Source: Streptomyces sp. AC1-42W
GTDB lineage: Bacteria; Actinomycetota; Actinomycetes; Streptomycetales; Streptomycetaceae
DNA length: 64,000 nt
Reading direction: 5' to 3'
Assembly: GCF_003248355.1 (NCBI RefSeq)
Contig: NZ_QKWY01000002.1
Span: 496,001 to 560,000, forward strand
The position numbers were made by a program, and so were the translations under genes. The notes beneath the pieces are model-generated. The model was given only the letters and a program-made list of their open reading frames with translations, was not told the origin of the DNA and did not search any database. Of this stretch, positions 35,122 through 43,002 are shown piece after piece (within the stretch, counting starts at the first letter, position 1; each line of letters opens with the position of its first letter).

Positions 35122-35550
35122 TCAGATGGGCCGCTTCTGGTTCTCGATGTACTGCTTGACCGCGGTCAGCGGTGCGCCGCCGCAGGAGCCTGCGAAGTAG
35201 GAGCCGGACCAGAAGTGTCCGCCCCACAGATATCGGCGCACGTGGCTGTCGTACTCCTTGCGCAGCAGCCGGGCCGAGACTCCCTTGAGGCTGTTGACCA
35301 GCTTGGAGAGCTGGACCTTTGGCGGGTGGTGCACCAGGAGATGCACGTGGTCGTCCTCGCCGTTGAACTGTTTCAGCTCGGCCTCGAAGTAGCTGCACAC
35401 CTCCCGCATGATCTCTTCGCACCGCGTCAGCATGGCGTCGGTCATGGCCTTGCGTCGGTACTTCGTTACGAAAACCAAGTGGACGTGCAAGTTGTAGACG
35501 ACGTGACGTCCTGTGCGTACATCGGGATTGGGGTTCCATCGTGGTGACAT
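35122..35550 (-). CDS. tnpA: IS200-type Y1 transposase TnpA
   Basis: A 142-residue HuH-Tyr transposase. YNLHVHLVFVTKYRRK starts the fold; DDHVHLLVHHPP contains the HxH metal-binding motif; the C-terminal helix AVKQYIENQK carries the catalytic Tyr. It cuts and joins single-stranded DNA at the element ends. ATG 35550. Length is normal, so it looks functional. Divergent from tnpB with 20 bp between starts. Confidence 0.95.
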   Translation of the reverse strand: MSPRWNPNPDVRTGRHVVYNLHVHLVFVTKYRRKAMTDAMLTRCEEIMREVCSYFEAELKQFNGEDDHVHLLVHHPPKVQLSKLVNSLKGVSARLLRKEYDSHVRRYLWGGHFWSGSYFAGSCGGAPLTAVKQYIENQKRPI

Positions 35551-35573
35551 AAACCTATGCTAGGGTGAAGATC

Positions 35574-36929
35574 ATGGGTCAGGAAATCGCGTACGAGAAG
35601 CGGCAGTTCGGGCACCGCGCCCGACTGGCGCTCACTCCTGCGCAAGTCCGGCTCATGGACGACCAGGGCCACGCGGCGCGTACGACGTGGAACCTGCTGC
35701 ACGACTTCTGGACGATGACGCCGAAGTACCGCCGCGACTTGAAGGCTGCGGACGAGGCGATCCGGCAGGCCCGCAAAGAGATCGACTGGCTCGGTGTGCT
35801 GCCCGCACAGGCGGCACAGGCCGTCCTCAAGACGTATTTCCAGGCATGGAAGAACTGCTGGGAAGGACGGGCGGACGAGCCGAACTTCAAGGCCCGCATC
35901 CGCACTCCGCTGACGGTGGACGTGCCGCAGGGCCGGGATCTGAACATCGTTCGGATCAACCGCCGCTGGGGCGAGGCCCAGATCCCGAAGATCGGACGGG
36001 TCCGGTTCCGCTGGACCCGCGACCTTCCCATCGGCAAGCGGGCCGACACCGACAACCGGATCACCGGGGCACGGCTGGTCAAGGACTCGCTCGGCTGGCA
36101 CATCGCCTTCCGCGTCCAGACCCGAGAGGCCGTCCCGGCCCCGCACACCGGTCCCGAGATCGGCATCGACTTCGGCGTGAACCTCCCCCTCGCCCTATCG
36201 GACGGCAACCACCAGGACCACAGCCACGCGCCGCGCCTTCCCGACGGCACCGCCGACCGGGACAAGTGGCTCACCGAGAAGGAAAAAACCGTGCTGCTCC
36301 GCCTTGAGCAGCACGCCGCACGTCTCAAGCAGCACCGCAAGCGCGGAGAGAAGTTCTCAGGCCGCCTGCGCGCTGTGTACCGCCGGATCGGCAGACTCCG
36401 AGCAACAGCCACGCGACGAGCAACCGACTGGCAGCACCAGACCACCACCATGCTCGCCCGCACGTATGGCGTGATCGTGGTGGAAGACCTGCACATCACG
36501 AACATGACCAAGAGCGCCAAGGGCACCATCGAGGAGCCGGGCAGGAACGTCGCGGCCAAGGCCGGACTGAACCGCTCCATAGCCCAAGAGGCATGGGGCC
36601 GGACCATGACCATGCTCGGGTACAAGACCGCCCGAAACGGGGGCACCCTGGTCAAGGTCCCGGCCCCGTACACCTCCCAGCGCTGCCACGCCTGCGGGCT
36701 CGTCACACCCGGCAGCCGCGAGGACCAGGCCACGTTCGTGTGCAAGAACAGCATGTGCGGATGGACCGGCAACGCCGACGAGAACGCGGCCCGGAACATC
36801 CTGCACCTGTACCGGATCGGCCACACCGTGGTCATCCCGGCTGCCGGGAGGGCAGTCGTCAGGCGGCGTAAGCCGTCCAACCCACCGGCGCAAGCCAGGC
36901 GGGAATCTCCCTCGTTCACGAGGGAGTGA
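35574..36929 (+). CDS. tnpB: RNA-guided nuclease TnpB
   Basis: A 451-residue OrfB/TnpB protein, ancestor of Cas12. RuvC motifs are intact: GIDFGVN (Asp), IVVEDLHITNM (Glu), and NADENAARN (Asp). A zinc finger (CHACG and CKNSMCGW) lies between the last two. ATG 35574 follows AGGGTGAAG. The 3' coding end runs into the right end of the element, where the guide RNA (omega-RNA) normally overlaps. TnpB cleaves the empty donor site after excision and promotes retention of the element. Confidence 0.95.
   Translation: MGQEIAYEKRQFGHRARLALTPAQVRLMDDQGHAARTTWNLLHDFWTMTPKYRRDLKAADEAIRQARKEIDWLGVLPAQAAQAVLKTYFQAWKNCWEGRADEPNFKARIRTPLTVDVPQGRDLNIVRINRRWGEAQIPKIGRVRFRWTRDLPIGKRADTDNRITGARLVKDSLGWHIAFRVQTREAVPAPHTGPEIGIDFGVNLPLALSDGNHQDHSHAPRLPDGTADRDKWLTEKEKTVLLRLEQHAARLKQHRKRGEKFSGRLRAVYRRIGRLRATATRRATDWQHQTTTMLARTYGVIVVEDLHITNMTKSAKGTIEEPGRNVAAKAGLNRSIAQEAWGRTMTMLGYKTARNGGTLVKVPAPYTSQRCHACGLVTPGSREDQATFVCKNSMCGWTGNADENAARNILHLYRIGHTVVIPAAGRAVVRRRKPSNPPAQARRESPSFTRE
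36907..36926 (+). ncRNA. Predicted omega-RNA 3' region / right-end hairpin
   Basis: The right-end hairpin sits where TnpB guide RNAs end; the guide would be read from bases after 36936, that is from lanB itself. Extent upstream is not determined from sequence alone. Confidence 0.5.
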
Positions 36930-36936
36930 GCTTCAA

Positions 36937-38463
36937 GTGCCGTCCGAAGGAAATGCCGAGTTCCTGCTTGCCCTCGGCCCCGCGCTGCGTCTCGTCCTAG
37001 ATCTGGCCCGGACACCGATCGCGTACAGCCAGTTGGCCGACAAACTGAGCGCGGAGTTCCCCGCCGTGAGCGGCGTACAGCGCGACCGGTTTCTGGGCGA
37101 GCTGCTACAGGTCCGGCTGCTGCGCTCCTCCCTGCGCTCCCCCGCGACCATTACCAACCCAGCAGACGTCCTACCGCCTGCGGTGGATTTCCAGACGACG
37201 GACCTGATGACAGCTAGCGACCTGCGGCTGGACGCCGACGTGCGACTGCCCGTGCAGGTGCTGGCCGAGGCGGAGACGGCAGCGACCGTCCTGGCCCGTC
37301 TGGTCACCCATCCGAACGGGACACCAGCCTGGCGTCGGTGGACCAAGCAGTTCACCGAGCGCTACGGGGAGAACTCCACAGTGCCGGTGGAGATGGCCAC
37401 GGATCCCGACCACGGCCTGGGCTTCCCGGCAGGGTTCGTCACAGCGAGCGAACCGCCCCGGCCGATGTCCCGGCGTGACCGCCTGCTGCTGGAGCTGGCC
37501 GGTAGCGCCGCCGCCGAAGGCCGTCACAGCATTGCGCTGACCGGGGCGATGATCGAGGAGCTGGAAGCTGCGGCCGAAGGCGAGTCGCAAGGGCTGGCGC
37601 CCCACCTCGAACTGGCCGCCCAAGTGCACTCCGCATCCGTCCAAGCTCTGGACCGGGGCGACTTCCGGCTGCGCGTTCTGACCGTGTCCCGCTCGGCCGG
37701 ATCGATGACCGGCCGCTTCTGGCACCTGTTCCCCGGCACTGAGACAGCGTACGCGAGCCTTCCCACGGTCGATCCGGAGGCGGAGCTCGCGCAGCTGTCC
37801 TTCCACGCCGGGAGGGTGCCGGCTGACCTGCTCACGCGCGCACCGCAGGCCCTGCCCCGCGTGGTGAGCGTCGGTGAATTCCGTCACCCAGCCCCGCACG
37901 TCCTGTTCCCCCGCGACCTGTCGGTCACCGTCACCGGGGGCAGCGCGCGACTGGTGGAGTCCGTGACGGGCAAGCCGCTGGAGTTGCTGGCACCCACCGC
38001 CATCAACTTCCTGTGGAACAACTACACCCCGCCGATGGCCCGCTTCCTCGGCGAGATCAGCAGGGCCGCCAGCCCGCAGGTGACCTGGTTCGACTGGGGC
38101 GCCGCTTGGGCCCTGCCCTTCACTCCGGCCCTCACCTACCGGCGTATCGTTCTTACAGCCGCCCGGTGGAAAATCCGCAGCCGCACGCTTCCCCACCGCA
38201 CCGCACCACTCCATGAATGGGCGGACCAACTTGGCTTCTGGCGGGCGCGAATGAGGGTGCCGGAGCGGGTCCTGCTCGCCGAGGACGACCAACAGCTCCC
38301 GCTCGACCTGTCCCGCGACGTCGACCTGGACATCCTGCGCGCGCACCTGGACGCCAGCCCCTTCGGTGTCGCCACCCTGCACGAGGCGCCCCCGACTGGC
38401 GCCGACGGGTGGATCGGCGGCCGGGCCCACAGCATCGTGCTCCCTCTGGCCAGGCGCTCATGA
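36937..38463 (+). pseudogene. lanB: LanB dehydratase, C-terminal fragment
   Basis: 508 codons from GTG 36937 after the element. It opens PSEGNAEFLLALGPALRLVLDLARTPI and includes the elimination-domain region (ITLTGAMIEEL-type segment), then ISRAASPQVTWFDWGAAWALPFTPALTYRRIVLTAARW and a long C-terminus. It aligns as the direct continuation of the N-terminal fragment. On its own it lacks the tRNA-Glu-binding start of the dehydratase. A new start at GTG 36937 is possible but has no ribosome-binding site. Its stop overlaps the lanC start by 4 bases. Confidence 0.88.
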
Positions 38464-39533
38464 CCACGACGACCGTGCCCCGTACGCAGGACCTGTCCGA
38501 GGGTGCCTTGGGGATGGCCCTGCTCGACATCGAGCGCCGTGACCTGCCCACAGCGCGCCGCCACCTCGCCCAGGCCACCGCCCGGGGGGTCAGTACGGGC
38601 AGCAACGCCAGCCTCTTCCACGGCGCTCCCGCCCTGGAGTTCGTCCTGGCCCGCGCCCACGGGGCCGGCGACGGTGTCCGGATGGCGGTCGACCGCGTCG
38701 TGGACGCCCGGCTCGCCGCCGCCCACCACCGTCAGGCGGCCGGCGAGTTGCCCCACCTCGCCGAGTGGGACCTCATCCGCGGCCTGACAGGGCTCGCCGC
38801 CCTGCTGCTCTCCCGCCAACCTCCCGCTCCCCGGTTGCCCGACGTGCTCGCCTGCCTCGTCGCACTCGCCCGCCCCACCCGGGGTAGCGGCCGGCTGCTG
38901 CCCGGATGGTGGTCGGCACTCGGCCCGGACGGGAAAGAGATGCCCGGCGGGCACGGCAACAACGGCATGGCCCACGGCATCGCCGGGCCCCTGGCCGTGC
39001 TCTCCCTCGCCCTGCGAGAAGGAGTGACCGTCCCCGGTCAGGAAGAAGCCGTCGGCACGATCGCAACCTGGCTCGACCGGCACGGCACCCACTACTGGTC
39101 CACCGCAGCCCACCTGGATGCAGAGCAACCGCCCGCACCGCCGGAACCGGCCCGCCAGTCCTGGTGCTACGGCCGGCCCGGCATCGCGCGCGCCCAGCAA
39201 CTCGCCGCGCTCGCCCTCGGCGACACCGCCCGCCGCCGCGCGGCCGAGGACATCGTCGTGACAATCCTGGCTGACCCGCTGCGCCTCGCCCACATCACCG
39301 ACTCCACGCTCTGCCACGGCTGGGCCGGGCTGCTGACGCTCACCCGCGCGGTCGCCGCCGACAGCCCCGCCCCCGCACGTTTCACCCCGATCGTCCAGGA
39401 CCTGCGCCGACGGCTCGCCACCACCTGGGAACACCTGCCCGGAACAGGCTTCATGGAGGGCCGTGCCGGAGCCCAACTCGCCTTGCACGCCGCCGACATC
39501 ACCGGCTGGAGCCGCGCACTCCTGCTCACCTGA
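38460..39533 (+). CDS. lanC: LanC-like lanthipeptide cyclase
   Basis: A 357-residue cyclase that adds Cys thiols to dehydrated Ser/Thr. The zinc-binding residues are visible in GHGNNGMAHGIAGPLAVL, SWCYGRPG (Cys) and TLCHGWAGLLTL (Cys-His). The ATG at 38460 overlaps the lanB stop. Length and motifs are complete, so it appears functional even though lanB is interrupted. Confidence 0.93.
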   Translation: MTTTTVPRTQDLSEGALGMALLDIERRDLPTARRHLAQATARGVSTGSNASLFHGAPALEFVLARAHGAGDGVRMAVDRVVDARLAAAHHRQAAGELPHLAEWDLIRGLTGLAALLLSRQPPAPRLPDVLACLVALARPTRGSGRLLPGWWSALGPDGKEMPGGHGNNGMAHGIAGPLAVLSLALREGVTVPGQEEAVGTIATWLDRHGTHYWSTAAHLDAEQPPAPPEPARQSWCYGRPGIARAQQLAALALGDTARRRAAEDIVVTILADPLRLAHITDSTLCHGWAGLLTLTRAVAADSPAPARFTPIVQDLRRRLATTWEHLPGTGFMEGRAGAQLALHAADITGWSRALLLT

Positions 39534-39569
39534 CTCCTGAACCCGAACCTTGCGAGGAGCTGCCGACTG

Positions 39570-40553
39570 ATGACCTTCAACGACGAGAACCTGCCGGTCC
39601 CTGAGAACACGTCCTGGTGGCACGCATCCGTGGCCTTCCCTGCCCAGCACAGTGACGCCGCCCGAGCGTTGGCGACCGCACTGGCCGAACAGCGCTTCCA
39701 CTTCCTGCGCAAGAACGCCGGCGTGCGCCTGCGCACCGAACAGCCCGCCACTGGCCTCCTGGACCAGCTCGTCGCTGACCGCCTGCTCACCAGCTGGACG
39801 GGCGGGATCTACGAGCCGGAGACTCATGCCTTCGGCGGACCGGAAGGCATGGCGGTCGCCCACGACGTGTTCTGCGCCGACAGCCCGGCCGCGCTCGCCC
39901 AGACAGGCGCCCCCGGAGCCCGCGAGCGCGCCGTGATGCTGCTGTCCGCCATGATTCGCGCGGTCGGGCTGGACCCGTTCGAAGCCGGCGACGTCTACGC
40001 CCAGTGGGCGGTTCTGCGGCCCCCCGTCGCCCCGCCGCACGGGCCCGCCCTCGACACAGCCCTCTCCGCGATGCGGCGGCTGATGAACGCGGACGCCGCT
40101 CTGCGCCCCGACGCGGAAGCGGGCTGGGCAGAGCGCGTCGCCGCGTTTGAGGACGCCGGCCGCCGCCTGCGCCTGCTCGCCGACGACGGCCGGCTGATAC
40201 GCGGAATCCGGGGCGTCCTCGCCCACCACGCGATCTTCGCTTTCAACCGCGCGGGCGTACCTGTCGAAGCGCAGGCCGCCACCGCGTGGCTCGGCCGTCA
40301 CGTCGCCTTCTCCGGCGGAGAAGGCGACGTGTCTACCCGCAGGTCCGCTCTGGCGGAACCTAAGGGCTGTCCCGTAATCCCCGGCGGGCGCACGACGACA
40401 GCTACGGCACCTCGCTGCGTTGTCGGAACGTCCGAATACGTCCAGTATGCGAACGCCCCTCCGCCTTGCGATGCACCGCATCTGACGCCGCGCGCTGATC
40501 CACCGGGGATTACGGGACAGCCCTTAGCCTCCCTCGAATGGAGACCACCGTGA
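39570..40553 (+). CDS. SpaB_C/thiopeptide-type biosynthesis protein, C-terminus altered by MITE
   Basis: About 264 native residues (SWWHASVAFPAQHSDAARALATALAEQRFHFLRKN onward) correspond to the SpaB C-terminal/thiopeptide-type bacteriocin domain, which performs glutamate elimination in split dehydratases. ATG 39570 after GAGGAG. The frame then runs into the MITE at 40363 and gains a foreign tail of about 63 residues beginning KGCPVIPGG before stopping at 40553. If the MITE is removed leaving one TA, this frame runs directly into the methyltransferase frame, so the two were probably one fused protein. Confidence 0.82.
   Translation: MTFNDENLPVPENTSWWHASVAFPAQHSDAARALATALAEQRFHFLRKNAGVRLRTEQPATGLLDQLVADRLLTSWTGGIYEPETHAFGGPEGMAVAHDVFCADSPAALAQTGAPGARERAVMLLSAMIRAVGLDPFEAGDVYAQWAVLRPPVAPPHGPALDTALSAMRRLMNADAALRPDAEAGWAERVAAFEDAGRRLRLLADDGRLIRGIRGVLAHHAIFAFNRAGVPVEAQAATAWLGRHVAFSGGEGDVSTRRSALAEPKGCPVIPGGRTTTATAPRCVVGTSEYVQYANAPPPCDAPHLTPRADPPGITGQPLASLEWRPP
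40363..40524. mobile_element. 162-bp MITE, copy 2
   Basis: Identical in length and sequence to the copy at 28008-28169, same orientation, with TA duplicated at 40361-40362 and 40525-40526, again inside a CTAG target. It separates the SpaB_C-like ORF from the methyltransferase. The two copies are 12,355 bp apart in direct orientation, so recombination between them would delete the intervening lanthipeptide genes. Confidence 0.93.
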
Positions 40554-41776
40554 CATCCGCAACCGACCCTCACCAGTACCGCGAAGCCCTCGCCCAGCGG
40601 CTCGTCGACAGCGGCCGCCTGCGCAGCCAAGGGGCCATTGACGCCTTCCGCACCACCGACCGCCACGCCTTCCTGCCTGATATCGACCTGGAGAACGCAT
40701 ACAAGGAGGACGCGGTCCCGATCAAGCACGACGTGCACGGCGAGATGATCTCCTGCATCTCCGCGCCGTCCATCGTCGCCACCCAGCTCGAACAGCTCGG
40801 CGCCCAGCCCGGCCACAAGGTCCTGGAAGCCGGAGCCGCCACCGGCTACAACGCTGCTCTCCTCGGCAAGATCGTCTCCCCCGGCGGACAGGTGTGGACC
40901 CTCGACGTCGACCAGGACCTCGTCGCCGGGGCAGGCAAACACCTTGCCCAAGCAGGCGTCGACAACGCCACCGCGGTGATGGCCGACGGCGCGGCGGGCC
41001 TGCCCGAACACGCACCGTACGACCGGATCATCTTCACCGTCGGCGCCGGCGACGTACCCGTGAAGATCCTCGACCAGCTCGCCCCCGGCGGGCGCCTGGT
41101 CCTGCCGATGCGCATCCGCGGCAGCATCTCCCGCAGCTTCGCCTTCGAACGCGACGGAGAGACGTGGAAAACCGTCTCCTGCGAGATGGCCACCTTCATC
41201 CCGTTGCGCAAGGGCGTCTGCGACGACATGTACACCCTCGTGCCCATGGCCGGGGACGGCAACGTGCGCCTGGAGACGTTCAGCGAGCAGGACATCGACC
41301 GCGACGCCCTGCGCACCGTTCTCGACCAGCAGCAGACCAAGCTCTACACCGGGGTGAAGTTCCGGCAAGGCTCCGCCTGGGAGTGGCTGTACCTGTACCT
41401 GGCCTGCGTGCTGTCCAACGGCCTCTCTCGGCTGCCGGGACAGCGCCCCGGGTTCACCCCGCACTTCGGCTGGGGCTCCATGGCCGCCCTCGACGGCGGA
41501 TCACTCGCGTACCTGACCATCCGCGAAGGCGAGGACACCGAGGGACGGTACTGGGAGATCGGCGTGATTGGCCACGGCGAGGCGGGTACCGACCTCGCCG
41601 AGCGCGTCGTCGACGAGATCCGCGCCTGGGACGCGACCGGTGGCAACGGCGCCCCCGAGCCGGGCTTCCGAATGGCCGTAGCCGACTCCCGTGACCGGCT
41701 GGCGTCCAGCGACCCGCGCTTCGTCGTCGACAAGCCCTGCAGCCGCCTGGTCGTCGACTGGACGCGCAAGGGCTGA
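40538..41776 (+). CDS. FxLD-system PCMT-like O-methyltransferase
   Basis: A 412-residue protein. The N-terminal half is a protein-L-isoaspartate methyltransferase-like domain with the SAM motif VLEAGAATGYNAALLGKIV and HGEMISCISAPSIVATQLEQLG upstream. The C-terminal half (FRQGSAWEWLYLYLACVLSNGL to WTRKG) is the conserved extension of methyltransferases in FxLD lanthipeptide systems. Characterised relatives methylate a core Asp and drive isoaspartate formation; the lone Asp in the precursor core fits. ATG 40538 is next to the MITE edge; GTG 40550 has a better GGAG site. Originally possibly fused to the upstream SpaB_C protein. Confidence 0.88.
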   Translation: METTVTSATDPHQYREALAQRLVDSGRLRSQGAIDAFRTTDRHAFLPDIDLENAYKEDAVPIKHDVHGEMISCISAPSIVATQLEQLGAQPGHKVLEAGAATGYNAALLGKIVSPGGQVWTLDVDQDLVAGAGKHLAQAGVDNATAVMADGAAGLPEHAPYDRIIFTVGAGDVPVKILDQLAPGGRLVLPMRIRGSISRSFAFERDGETWKTVSCEMATFIPLRKGVCDDMYTLVPMAGDGNVRLETFSEQDIDRDALRTVLDQQQTKLYTGVKFRQGSAWEWLYLYLACVLSNGLSRLPGQRPGFTPHFGWGSMAALDGGSLAYLTIREGEDTEGRYWEIGVIGHGEAGTDLAERVVDEIRAWDATGGNGAPEPGFRMAVADSRDRLASSDPRFVVDKPCSRLVVDWTRKG

Positions 41777-41780
41777 ACCG

Positions 41781-42902
41781 ATGATTCCCGCGATAGCCAG
41801 CCGTATCCCCCTGGTCCGCCGCACCAAGGCGCCCGCGCTCCCGCTCCGGGAGCGCATCAACCACCTCACCGGGCTGACCGTCGCGCCCGCAGGTGCGGGC
41901 CACCATGACCTGGTGGCCCGCGCCTGCGGGGTCCTCAACTACGCCGCGCTGATCGCTTCCGATATCGGCCTGTCCGGTCTGGCCGAAGACTTGTGCTGGC
42001 GCCAGCACCAGGTCTTTGCCGACGCCGGACGCCTCAGTGGACGGGTTGCTGTGATGTCGCTGATGCCACTGGTCAACCTCTCCCGGCTACTAACCCGCGA
42101 CGGCCGGGGTGAAGCCGCCTACGACCTGCTGATCCGCCTCAACCACGCCGCGCGACAGCAGGAGAAGACCGAGGTCGACGGACGCGCCGTCGACCTCTCG
42201 GCCCTGACCGCCACGGACGAGGACCACCGCACGGTGTGCCAGGAGCTGTACGTCGCCCTCCTCGTGGACGGCGCCCGTGCCCTCGCCCGCATCGGCCGGT
42301 GGGCCGAGGCCGCCGACGCCATGACCCAGCACCGTGGCATCGGCAACCGCCTCCTCGACGGCCGTCAGATCAAGGTCATGGCTCTGATGGAGCAGGGCCG
42401 GGACCGACAGGCTCACGACCTGATCGACACTACGCAGCCCGCCGAGCCCTGGGAGGGCGCCGTCGCCGACCTTATGCGCGTCCACTGCCTATCCGGCGCG
42501 GCCCCGCTTCCGCCGACCGATCTCGACCGGGCCCAGCGTGCAGTGACCACACTGCTGGTCAACCCCGAGCCCCCGTACGCCGTGTTCCAGACTCGAGCGG
42601 GCCTGGCCGCGCTGGACCTCGACGGATGCGGGCCGCATACCAGCTCACTGGCCTCCGCCCTCGCCGAAGCGGCCGGCCTCGACGCCTATGCCGCGCGTGA
42701 GGTGCTGGACCACGGAGCCGCCCGGGCAGCCCTCGGTACCGCGCGGGTATCCGCACTCGGCGCGGTGGTTACGAACGCAGGTCTCGGGACCGGCGCCCTG
42801 CCCGCGAACCACCACCGAGCCCTGTCCAAGTCCGTCGCCCTCGGCGAAGCCGAGCTGAGGCGGCTGCTCCGAGAACAACAGCGCCACCACGCAATCCCCT
42901 GA
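41781..42902 (+). CDS. Helical TPR-like protein, lanthipeptide-cluster member
   Basis: A 373-residue alpha-helical soluble protein with ATG 41781, 4 bp after the methyltransferase stop. It has helix pairs such as LCWRQHQVFADAGRLSGRVAVMSLMPLVNLSRLL and CQELYVALLVDGARALARIGRWAEAADAM, which resemble tetratricopeptide repeats. No catalytic motif, signal or membrane segment is visible. It probably binds a peptide or protein partner within the lanthipeptide pathway; function is not known. Confidence 0.75.
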   Translation: MIPAIASRIPLVRRTKAPALPLRERINHLTGLTVAPAGAGHHDLVARACGVLNYAALIASDIGLSGLAEDLCWRQHQVFADAGRLSGRVAVMSLMPLVNLSRLLTRDGRGEAAYDLLIRLNHAARQQEKTEVDGRAVDLSALTATDEDHRTVCQELYVALLVDGARALARIGRWAEAADAMTQHRGIGNRLLDGRQIKVMALMEQGRDRQAHDLIDTTQPAEPWEGAVADLMRVHCLSGAAPLPPTDLDRAQRAVTTLLVNPEPPYAVFQTRAGLAALDLDGCGPHTSSLASALAEAAGLDAYAAREVLDHGAARAALGTARVSALGAVVTNAGLGTGALPANHHRALSKSVALGEAELRRLLREQQRHHAIP

Positions 42903-43002
42903 AGGAAGTGCCGCAACCCACACGAGTGATCGAACGCAGCATCACAGCCCGCCCGACCAGTCCGCAGAAGGCGAGAACCTGGAAAACGCATACAGGTTCT
43001 AG

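Larger units (their letters stand above)
35018..36936. mobile_element. IS200/IS605-family element with tnpA and tnpB
   Basis: About 1.92 kb, containing divergent tnpA (minus) and tnpB (plus). The ends have no inverted repeats but carry small imperfectly related hairpins, as expected: CCGCCC-TTCA-GGGCGG at 35038-35053 on the left and CTCCCTCG-TTCA-CGAGGGAG at 36907-36926 on the right. The right boundary is at or just after TTCAA (about 36936); the left boundary is 35018 or 35021. There is no target duplication, as in this family. It transposes by single-strand peel and paste and excises without a scar. Confidence 0.9.
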
